Assembly: GCA_036245525.1 (NCBI GenBank)
Contig: BTPG01000003.1
Location: 136,898,640 to 136,962,639 of the forward strand
Length of the DNA: 64,000 bases
Reading direction: 5' to 3'
Source of the DNA: Semisulcospira habei
Taxonomy: Eukaryota > Mollusca > Gastropoda > Semisulcospiridae
A program made the position numbers and the translations under genes. The notes beneath the pieces are model-generated. The model ran no database searches, was not told where the DNA came from, and was given only the letters and a program-made list of their open reading frames with translations. This document shows positions 56,246 to 64,000 of this stretch, piece by piece. Position 1 is the stretch's first letter; each line of letters opens with the position of its first letter.

Positions 56246-57090
56246 ATGGGGTGAACCATAACCCACAAAGTCCCTTCTGTATGAAAGCTGTCTTCGCTGT
56301 AAAGGGTCTCTACCTTTTGTCTTTGACTTGATTCTGATGTTGAAATATCTCCTTTTGAAAAAGCCTCGCAGATGTGCCAGTGCGCCATAGTGAACTCTAT
56401 AAGGGGCGCGCACAGTGCATATACGCGTCATTGGTTTGTCAGACGTCATTTGTCATGACGTATTTTGTTTTTGTTTTTACGTAATTTTATAATTAACGTG
56501 GTATGAGTTTCGTTTTCGCTTCAAGACTTGGGGAAATGGTGTCAAAACTAGAATTTCACGGTATAATTTCAGTCTTGCTATAATTTGTGTGAAATCAGGT
56601 TGATTTTACCTAGCTACATGCTATATTAAGTACACCTACATGCTCTTCTGAAAGCGAGTCGATGTGTGTGTATGTGTGTGCGTGCGTGCATGCCCGCGCT
56701 CCAAACATCCTCAAGAGCGTGAGGTAGTAAAACTGTTGCCGCTATGGTTTCATGTGAAAGGAAAACAGAAGATAGAGGTTGCAAACCCTTTAAATTAGAT
56801 ACAAGGAACGACGTTTCGGATCAAAGATCCTTCTTCAGGTAACCTGGAAACAAACGTAGAACAGAAAAGAACACACGTAAAAACTAAAACTTACGTCATG
56901 GCAAATGACGTTTAACAAATCAAAGACGCGTATTTCCTGTGCCCCTTATAGAACTCACTGACGCCTTGGCAGATCTCTGAGACTTTTTCAATAGGAGATA
57001 ATTCATCATCAGAATCAGGTCAAAGACACAAGGTAGAGACCATTGACAGCGAGGACAGCTCTCATATAGAAGGGACTTTATGGGTTATGG
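56246..57090. repeat. ~210-220 bp inverted repeat pair (56246-56465 / 56885-57090)
   Basis: GGGTGAACCATAACCCACAA, AAGTCCCTTCTRTATGARAG, GGTCTCTACCTT and CAAATGACG read in opposite directions in the two arms, ending at TCATGACGTA (56452-56465) and TTACGTCATGG (56893). The loop (56466-56884) holds the repeat shared with 38690-38815 and an ACGTTTCGGATCAAAGATCC tag. It looks like two copies of the 5' terminal region of the YqaJ-bearing transposon placed head to head. Confidence 0.75.
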
Positions 57091-57226
57091 TTCATCCCAT
57101 CTTGCCCCCTTTTACTTTCCGGGTTAGGAGGTGAGCAATGACGCAACGATCATCCCGTGCCTGTGTGACAATGGAGGATCGTCTGCTATGTGAATCTCAT
57201 GAGTTGCTGGCGTTGCATCGACCGTT

Positions 57227-57318
57227 TAACCCTTTGACTGTCGGTAGCGGTTTTTGTCTAAAAGATTCCTACGGGACTCATCGCGACAAAAACCGCTACC
57301 GACAGCCAAAGGCTCAAA
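57227..57318. repeat. Hairpin with CTACCGACAGCC arms, TTAACCC-bounded
   Basis: TTAACCCTTTGACTGTCGGT and AGCGGTTTTTGTC at the left pair perfectly with GACAAAAACCGCTACCGACA and GCCAAAGG at the right. Upstream of IFI27-like gene B. Confidence 0.75.
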
Positions 57319-57331
57319 GTTCAGAGGTAGT

Positions 57332-57372
57332 ACCTGATTAGCTTGGCCTATACAGGTGCCAATCTAATCAGG
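57332..57372. repeat. Short hairpin CCTGATTAGCTTGGC
   Basis: CCTGATTAGCTTGGC and its complement with an 11-base loop; resembles the inner stem of the element at 60079-60162. Confidence 0.55.
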
Positions 57373-57531
57373 CTCTGCCATTGAATAGTCCGCAGTCAAC
57401 GCATGCATACATGTCGACGTGAGCTTTCACGGTCTGTCTCTGCCCATCTCCTGCATTCGGTTGCAGAAGAGAAAGAGACACCATAAACATGTGCTGATAA
57501 CACTTGTAAAACGAACTCTACTCCTTTTCAG

Positions 57532-58071
57532 CACAGCCCACTAACCCTCCACCTTCTGAGCCGGAACCTACCGGCAGGTCGACTGCTCAGATGGCGCTGA
57601 GATATGGAGTGCCCATAGTTGCTGGTGTAGCGGCGGTTGCGGCAGCTCCTCTCGCTCTTAGTGCCGCGGGTTTTGCAGCAGGCGGTATTACAGCTGGTAT
57701 GTTTTATTTAAATTTTGTTGGTTTTTAAGTTTTTGTTTTTTTTTTATAAAAAAAAACTCCCCCCCCCCCAAAAAAAAAAAAAAAAAAAAAAAAAAACCCA
57801 AAAAACAAACAACAACAAAACAAACAAATAAACAAAACGAAAACAAAAAAACCCAACCCAAACAAACTAAACAACCAGCAAACAAACAAACAAAAAACAG
57901 CAAACGGGCTTCGTTTATTACTGACTGTCATGAACTATAGAATCATAAAAGGAGTGTAAGTTTATTCTCCTCATGAGAAATTGACCCAGTCAGTCAAGCG
58001 CAAGGATTGAAGGATCTCACATTGTGGAGAAACGGCATAGTGAAAGAAAAGAGAGAGAGGGAGGGGGGGGG

Positions 58072-58105
<34 letters not shown>

Positions 58106-58410
58106 TCTTTCTCCGGGTACTCCGTTTCTTCCACCCCCCCACCCCCCACCCCCCCCCCCCACACCCCACACTTTGGTACTGGTTTCAGGCCACTTTACAA
58201 ATTTCAAATACAAGCGATCAAAAATCTCTGTAACTTCAGTAGCTGAACTGGCCCTTCGTCTGTCTTGTACTGTGTTTGTCTTAAATGGCGTAAATCCGTG
58301 TCTGTTACGTGAGTGTGCGTGTTGGGTTTCAGTTCGCGGCGCTTTGAGTCGATTTGCCCAAAAATTGTAAAAAAGCGCCTACATAATAACGGTATTATTA
58401 TTATTATTAT

Positions 58411-58479
<69 letters not shown>

Positions 58480-59357
58480 TGATGATGATGAAACATTTTA
58501 TTGACAGGATAAAGTTTTAGGCGAAACGCCCCTCTTACAAACTGTCCTGTTAGAAAAGAAATATTAACAGCAAAGAGTAAGAGAAACACAATAACACAAT
58601 AAATCGGAACATGAAGAAATAAACTAAAAAAAGAAAGAAAAACAGCAATGCAAATAATGCGCACACATATCAATAACAGTGAATATATATATATATATAA
58701 GTAGTCCGTTCAGGTAGTAAGTTACTGTAACAAGATGTAATATAAACGAGTTTTGAAAGTTCTAGAGTTAGAAATAGATTTAATTTGGGGTGGTAGTTCG
58801 TTCCAGGCTTGGGCACCTGAGAACGAAAGGCTGGTTTTATATATATCGATCCTGGCCCATGGTAGCTGTAACAAAATGTTCCTCGTGTTTTGTCTTTGAC
58901 TATCCAAAAATAACATACGAAGGTAATATGGGGGTTTTATGGTGAAGAATTTTATGCATAAGTATGCATCGATTAAATGTGAACTGTTTGTTTAGGTTTA
59001 GCAGTCGGATGGTTCTAAACTTTTCGTCGGTGGGAGAGGGACAAGGCACAGTTAACCTTACTCCTCGACGATACAATGAGTTAAGTTTCTTTAAATGTAC
59101 GTCACTGCATCCATCCCAGATAGTGGAGCAGTAATCACAGTGTGTCTTAATATGGGCATAGAGAAAGAGTCTTCTAGTGTCAGTGTTAACTATTTAGAGA
59201 GATAATGATGATGAAACGTTTTATTGACAGGATAAAGTTTTAGGCGAAACGCCTCTCTTACAAACTGTCCTGTTAGGAAAGAAACATTAATAGCAAAGAG
59301 TAAGAGAAACACAATAAATCGAAACATGAAGAAATAAACTAAAATGAAAAAAAAAAA

Positions 59358-59435
<78 letters not shown>

Positions 59436-59553
59436 ACCCAGCAACACTAACCCAGTGCGCAAATGATATCGGGCCGACGTCGGTCGCCGTTGGCCCGCGC
59501 ACAGCCGTGCGCGGGCCAACGGCAACCGACGTCATCCCGATGGCCTTTTGCGT

Positions 59554-59593
<40 letters not shown>

Positions 59594-59951
59594 AACCACT
59601 AAAATTATGATTATTTTTTTATATTAAGAGAGGATGTAAGTTCATGAATCTCGTCAGTCATATAATAAACAAACGTTTGTTCCAAGTAGAGGTCTACGAT
59701 GTATTGGCGTACAGGCCGCGTTATTTTTTCCCATGCCGTCTTTCAGCTTACCTGACTTCGAGAACGTCTTTTATCCCCAGGTTCTTACGCTGCATCAATA
59801 ATGTCGTGGGTGGCAACTACGGGCTATGGGGCGGGGGTACTTGCTGCGGCACAGAGTGCGGGTGCGGCGGGGATCTCTGTCGCTACAAGCGTGTTGCTTG
59901 CTGGTGGTGGTGCAGCGGTAGGGGAGGCAACAATGCGATTGACCGGGAGAG
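57532..59951 (+). CDS. IFI27/ISG12-like gene B (exons 57532-57696 and 59781-59951; ends not found)
   Basis: Exon one (after CCTTTTCAG, ending before GTATGT) encodes a Pro/Glu-rich leader (QPTNPPPSEPEPTG) and then MALRYGVPIVAGVAAVAAAP, a hydrophobic Ala/Val segment ending GGITAG. Exon two (after TTATCCCCAG) continues in phase 1 with SYAASIMSWVATTGYGAGVL and GAAVGEATMRL. The order of two Gly/Ala-rich membrane segments around an AASxMS motif is that of IFI6/IFI27 proteins, small membrane proteins of mitochondria/ER linked to interferon signalling and apoptosis in vertebrates. The exon two boundary that matches gene A falls at GGGAGAG/GCAAGT, a consensus GC donor, phase 1 as in gene A. A tail exon is expected downstream and not found. 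If the donor is skipped, reading stops at 60047-60049. The 2.08 kb intron holds LINE pieces, (GA)n arrays and a palindrome. Confidence 0.75.
57730..57800. repeat. Poly-T/poly-C/poly-A low-complexity run
   Basis: Homopolymers in the intron of gene B, followed by A-rich (AAAC) sequence to about 57905. Confidence 0.8.
58412..58475. repeat. (GA)n microsatellite
   Basis: Adjoins the (CAT)n tail of a minus-strand LINE 3' end, the same arrangement as at 16912-16940. Confidence 0.9.
58476..59190 (-). mobile_element. CR1-like LINE 3' fragment in the intron of IFI27-like gene B
   Basis: Nearly the same sequence as 16930-17710 (GGATAAAGTTTTAGGCGAAA, FRTIRLL-type RT C-terminus, LFLDSQRQNTRN near 58910, stop near 58720), lacking the long CA array of the other copy. 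Truncated at 59190. Confidence 0.8.
59197..59350 (-). mobile_element. Second LINE 3' tail fragment
   Basis: ATGATGATGAAACGTTTTAT and GGATAAAGTTTTAGGCGAAA repeat the 3' UTR start of the neighbouring fragment. Only the last ~150 bp are present. Confidence 0.7.
59361..59432. repeat. (GA)n microsatellite
   Basis: About 36 GA units; the equivalent array at 20306-20354 begins the region shared with the broken copy. Confidence 0.9.
59451..59553. repeat. GC-rich palindrome, GGCCGACGTCGGC family, copy 4
   Basis: CCCAGTGCGCAAATGATATC, GGGCCGACGTCGG, GCCGTTGGCCCGCGCAC and complement, ending ATGGCCTTTTGCG, then poly-T (59554-59591). Confidence 0.85.
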
Positions 59952-59997
59952 GCAAGTCCACATTGCAAGTGTTTGTAAATTGTTATTTTACCACCTT

Positions 59998-60210
59998 AAC
60001 CCATTTAACCCCAAGGCCGCATCCTCCAGTTTTTGGAGGCGTCACCTAACGACTAAGTACCGGTTGTAAAAAACAAATCGACCATGATAATTCAAGGGTA
60101 GTGCCAGAGTAGCTTGGCGCCTCCAGGCACCAAGCTAATCTTGCACGACCCTTGAATTATCATGGTCCATCCATCTCCTGCTGTAGGGTGTTGGGGCTAT
60201 ATGGGTTAAA
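59998..60210. mobile_element. TTAACCC-bounded MITE with a strong internal hairpin
   Basis: Left end TTAACCCATTTAACCCC, right end GGGGCTATATGGGTTAA. The internal stem (60079-60162) pairs TCGACCATGATAATTCAAGG with its complement around AGCTTGGCGCC...GGCACCAAGCT. TTAA at both ends and CCC/GGG tips recall piggyBac insertions. It overlaps the read-through frame of exon two of gene B. Confidence 0.65.
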
Positions 60211-60251
60211 TGACATCCTCAGTTTTATGATTAAACTGAAGATTTGGTCAA

Positions 60252-60290
60252 CAAGAGGCATAGAATCTCCTGAGCCCCTGCGGTTCACGT
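60252..60290. repeat. Half of a CAAGAGAC-family hairpin
   Basis: CAAGAGGCATAGAATCTCCT and GAGCCCCTGCGG form the left arm only; a LINE 3' end follows immediately. Confidence 0.55.
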
Positions 60291-60296
60291 GAAGAT

Positions 60297-60430
60297 CATA
60301 ATAATAATAATTATAATGAACATTTATATAGCGCTTAATCTCCAGATGAATGGTGCTCTAAGCGCTTTACAAGATCAAAAATCACAGAACAAAAAGTACA
60401 ACAAAGTAAAAGCTACAATAAATTTTGCGA
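60297..60430 (-). mobile_element. CR1/L2-like LINE 3'-end fragment
   Basis: (ATT)n on the minus strand is preceded by ATATAGCGCTTAATCT-type sequence and AAGCGCTTTACAAG, the same tail as at 33700-33780 and 32200-32250. Confidence 0.6.
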
Positions 60431-61103
60431 AACTAAAATGACACTTATCAAAAGCTCACACACACACATACACACACACCGTTACAAGAACAGTTACTGC
60501 CAAAGATTGCTAACGCACTAAAAATGCATCTAACTATAATATGCATAAGAAAAAAGATAGAGCCAACTTTAATTATACAAATTAAGCATCTTTTTTTTTT
60601 TCGATTTGTGATTCACAAATTGAAGCGAAACTTGTCGTGACTCCACCTAATGAATATTTCGAAGAATAGCCAATGGCACATGTCAGGGGGGACGAGGAGG
60701 TAATGGGGGTGGGGCGCAATTTTCAAAAGGTACTGTCGCAGGTCGCAGGGTGTATGGTCGCATGTCGGAGGCGTCCCATCGCAAGTCGCACGCCGGCTAA
60801 AAACGCCCTAATCAAATATACGTTGGCTTGGAGGGCGGTTTCATACCCGTGTCAAGTTTTGAAAATGGGACATTTGGTGATTTTTCGCGGACTTTATTTT
60901 TCCGCGTCGTCAGGGCGATTTCTTACAACTGGGCAATAGCTATCTGCATGAAAAGCGTGCAAACATTATATTCAGATTATTACTGTTGTATTTGTGTTTG
61001 TTGCATTTTAACGATGAGTTGACACTGCACCATGTAATGTTTTATTTTATGTGACAATCTCTAAAATAATGTTATTTTATTTCAATTAATTCACATTTCT
61101 GAT

Positions 61104-61105
<2 letters not shown>
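60431..61105. other. Non-coding stretch
   Basis: A short CA-rich patch at 60460-60480 and poly-T at 60591-60601. No gene is recognised. Confidence 0.4.
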
Positions 61106-61197
<92 letters not shown>

Positions 61198-61200
61198 GCG
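61106..61200. repeat. (CA)n-(CG)n microsatellite
   Basis: CA array turning into CG repeats at 61184-61200. Confidence 0.95.
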
Positions 61201-61373
61201 AATACAGGATTTCCATGACACTCAAGTAGCATAGTAGTCCTAAAGGAGAGTGCAAGTTTAGATGTTCACCCTGTCAAGCCGGTAAAGCACAACGGGAACT
61301 GACTCGCGCGGCTTTGTCAAATTCTCGTTTTTCTGCTCAGATGTCTGTGACACAGCGTGCGTGTGCGACAGGG

Positions 61374-61603
61374 TTAACCCCTTCACTGCCAGCGGACACG
61401 AAATGCGCGTCTGAAATCAGCGCACGTTGACCGGCCTTCGCGTGAAGATGAACAAAAAGTAACGGGGACCATAGGCGTAAACAACATGGGACTATCAAGA
61501 GACATAAATCCTCATGAGCCCCCGCGACTGCGGGCGTTCATGAGGGTGTACGTCTCTTGCAGATGGATATTTCCTTCGACTTTCCGAGGCAGTTAAGGGG
61601 TTA
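61374..61603. mobile_element. TTAACCC-bounded MITE carrying a CAAGAGAC hairpin
   Basis: Left end TTAACCCCTTCACTGCC and right end GGCAGTTAAGGGGTTAA are near-perfect inverted repeats. The internal stem-loop at 61496-61559 pairs CAAGAGAC and TCATGAGCCCCCGCG with CGCGGGCGTTCATGA-like sequence and GTCTCTTG. This is the clearest full copy of the family. Confidence 0.75.
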
Positions 61604-62153
61604 ATGGGCTGATTGTGGGGCCGTCCATGGATTGTTTAAAGTCACTGCGCTCAAACTTCACACCGTCCATGGACAGATAACCTTATAGTCCGGTCGTAGG
61701 TAGGGTCTACCTTGCATTGTCGAAAGTACAAAATGTTTGAATTGATCCTGAACGATTTTGGGCTGATGAATTCGAATACGTTGTATGCCACGCTGTAAAT
61801 ATTTAGCGTTTTTCCTGTATAAAGGAAAATTCAAGATGGCCACCAGGAAATATACTAATTTTCATTCCGGCACATGTAATTGCAATTCAGACACGAAAAT
61901 TCTTTTGAAATGACTCATTTTGTTACATTATGTCGAAATAAATTAGTAAATCATATAATTTTCTACTTCGAATCGAGTGCGGATCGCGGGGAAGGGGTGG
62001 GGGTTGAGGGGGGGGGGGGAGAGGTTCCGAACCCCGGACCTACCACCCGTTTGGCTTAAAGAAAGAGAAGAAAAACTCCGATGTAAGAGAGTTTGCCTCT
62101 TGTCTTGCTAGTGTGGACATCTTCCCTTTGAGACATTGCCCCCCCCCCCCCCC

Positions 62154-62156
<3 letters not shown>
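61604..62156. other. Non-coding stretch
   Basis: Homopolymer runs at 62010-62020 and 62139-62153. No gene recognised. Confidence 0.4.

Positions 62157-62222
<66 letters not shown>
62157..62222. repeat. (CA)n microsatellite
   Basis: About 33 CA units. Confidence 0.95.
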
Positions 62223-62225
<3 letters not shown>

Positions 62226-62439
62226 ACCCCCTGCCCCCTCACGTTTGTGGTAGTGGGCTTCAGATCTAGCTCTGTCTCCTGCTGTCTTCGATAAGTGGAT
62301 ATTAATTTTTTCCCTCATACTCTAGCCAGTTCGTGCTGGGCTCCTCGTCGTAGAATATAAGTATTGTTTGCCTCATGGCAGTTGCGTATCACCAATTCCA
62401 GAACGCAGCTGACGACGTTGTGTAGAGCATATTGGGCTT

Positions 62440-63290
62440 GGCCTTCGCGTCATGTTTTAAATCATTTGTGCTGTTTAATCGGTAATAATCTCTGTTCCTT
62501 AGCAAACAGGTAAGAGTCGGTGTATGCTTGCTAGGGCAGTGGGTTCTTCCATCAGGCAGTAGATGCGGCTTATGCCTCTCTGACAAACTGACGGGCAACA
62601 AAGTTGAATACTTCCTGGGTAATACCGGGCATAATCCAAGTGCAGCACATGCGCTGTTTCGGTACACCTCATCATGATCATGGTGACAGCAGCATTGACA
62701 AAGTATGACGATCTGGCTGGTGGGGAGGGGGGGGGGAGGGGGGCAGGGGACAGTCCAGAGAATTTCACAGATATTGAGAATGACAACTTCTGGGGAATTC
62801 TGGCTTCGTAGCTCAGACAGACCTTGCAACTTGTTCTTCAGCACAGATCCGGCGGTTGTCCGCATTGATCTTCATCGAACAGAACTGTGGCGAGTGCCAG
62901 CTCATGTCAACTGAAGAAAGAATCCGCAAGGAAACAGCTTCAGTGATGATGACACGATCTCTCGCACCCGTGTCCATGCTTTGAGCATCCCAATTGCCAG
63001 TCTTTGAAACTGTTGTCTGCACAGATGACGTGTGCTTGTTGATCTTGTTGTGAAAATCAGCAGTCCACTGTTTCTCAGGCTTCTAGCATATTGTGAATAT
63101 TGACAGCAGTGTCATTCATGACACAACCAAAGCAGATGTTGACCAGCCGTGTTGGGGTCGGGTTGCTTGTCACAAATACATCGATGCAGATGGGGAGCAC
63201 CTCACTTATCTTGGTCCGGTCCTCAGCATCTTTTCTTGACACGGCTCTTGTGCTTCTCTTCCTTGTGAACAGCGACGATGTCACCTATGA
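62440..63290 (-). pseudogene. Degenerate ORF fragments, unknown invertebrate family
   Basis: The minus-strand frame from about 63284 to 63075 encodes KISEVLPICIDVFVTSNPTP and LVNICFGCVMNDTA. I recall similar text from repetitive, uncharacterised proteins of marine invertebrates, but cannot name the family. Further pieces in other frames (near 63020-62815, 62640-62470) may continue it. Stops and frame changes are frequent. Confidence 0.3.
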
Positions 63291-63681
63291 TCTGTGAGCA
63301 GATGCTGTGGGAGTATATCCATACGGTCATGTGGACTCAAGTTCGGAGTGGAACCAGTCATGCCCGCAAGCCTATAACCGTTGCATGTTGTTTCATTGTA
63401 CTGGTCTAATCATATGCTATTCCAAAGGCCATACTCTTGGTTCCACATGACATACGGTTTTGAACCCACAGTTTTGCAGTCTTGCTCTTGTGTGTTAACA
63501 ACCTGTTCCAGCAGCGGCTGGCCGTTTGTGAATACAGTCCATTTCTGGTCAGCCTTGTCTGTAACACATATGGTCCATAACCGACAGCTAAAGTCCTGGT
63601 AGGCTTATTAAAGCTAAAAGTGCAAAGTGCTGACTGAACGAGTACTCTTCACTTGGCTTAGTCTGTTGCTACTGTATGCCG

Positions 63682-63962
<281 letters not shown>

Positions 63963-64000
63963 TATGGGGTAGGGGGTGGTGGAAGAACTGAAATTATAAT

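Noticed and set aside
56225..56449. 74-residue minus-strand ORF upstream of the YqaJ gene as its first exon
   Set aside because: It lies inside the inverted repeat, has no SWIM motif and no donor that fits the phase of the next exon.

Overview
The window is eukaryotic nuclear DNA. It has spliced genes with GT-AG introns, one probable GC-AG intron, long CA/GA/TA/ATT microsatellites, a tRNA-headed SINE, several LINE clades, a Ty3/gypsy element and DNA transposons. There are no operons, ribosome binding sites or bacterial features. The repertoire (IFI27/ISG12-like genes, ISL2EU-like YqaJ/THAP modules, CR1/I/Tx1-like LINEs, META/RUDI-style tRNA SINE) fits a marine invertebrate, most likely a mollusc such as a gastropod. 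That assignment is inference, because no species-diagnostic locus is present. There is one assembly gap (8520-8812).

Host-like genes are few. (1) An IFI27/ISG12-like gene on the + strand has its hydrophobic exon at 9334-9513 and a hydrophilic tail exon at 11740-11892; its first exon is not visible and may lie in the gap. (2) A minus-strand gene has three phase-compatible exons at 16061-14904 encoding what looks like the C-terminal half of a pleckstrin-homology domain, perhaps of a RhoGEF. A further possible exon lies at 19515-19436. (3) A second IFI27-like gene (57532-57696 joined to 59781-59951) appears to use a GC donor. (4) A broken third copy of the same exon and its upstream intron sits at about 20306-20650.

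The rest is layered mobile DNA. 6-7319: a DNA transposon with diverged terminal inverted repeats of about 340 bp, coding for an OTU cysteine-protease domain spliced to a DDE/RNase H-like transposase that is now frameshifted. 8.8-15.4 kb: dense short palindromic elements around IFI27-like gene A. 16.4-19.4 kb: CR1-like LINE. 21.1-27.5 kb: an I-type LINE (endonuclease, RT, RNase H) split by a nested CR1/L2-like LINE. 28.3-30.8 kb: L1/Tx1-like LINE. 31.6-35.0 kb: two more LINE 3' ends plus hAT-like and palindromic elements. 35.4-36.1 kb: second copy of a ~765 bp TIR element also found at 10.5 kb. 39.0-48.9 kb: minus-strand Ty3/gypsy element with both LTRs, one LTR carrying a ~2 kb insertion. 49.5-57.1 kb: a THAP/coiled-coil gene remnant and a convergent YqaJ-type exonuclease gene, together suggesting an ISL2EU-like transposon, with a SINE and inverted repeats between. 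57-61.6 kb: IFI27-like gene B with LINE pieces in its intron, surrounded by palindromic MITEs. 61.6-64 kb: CA microsatellites and a possible degenerate ORF fragment.

Two patterns stand out. At least six families of short near-perfect hairpins recur through the window, several of them bounded by TTAACCC...GGGTTAA ends that look piggyBac-like, and they cluster around the IFI27-like exons. The OTU-transposase element and the THAP/YqaJ pair show two different DNA transposon lineages that carry accessory protease or nuclease functions.
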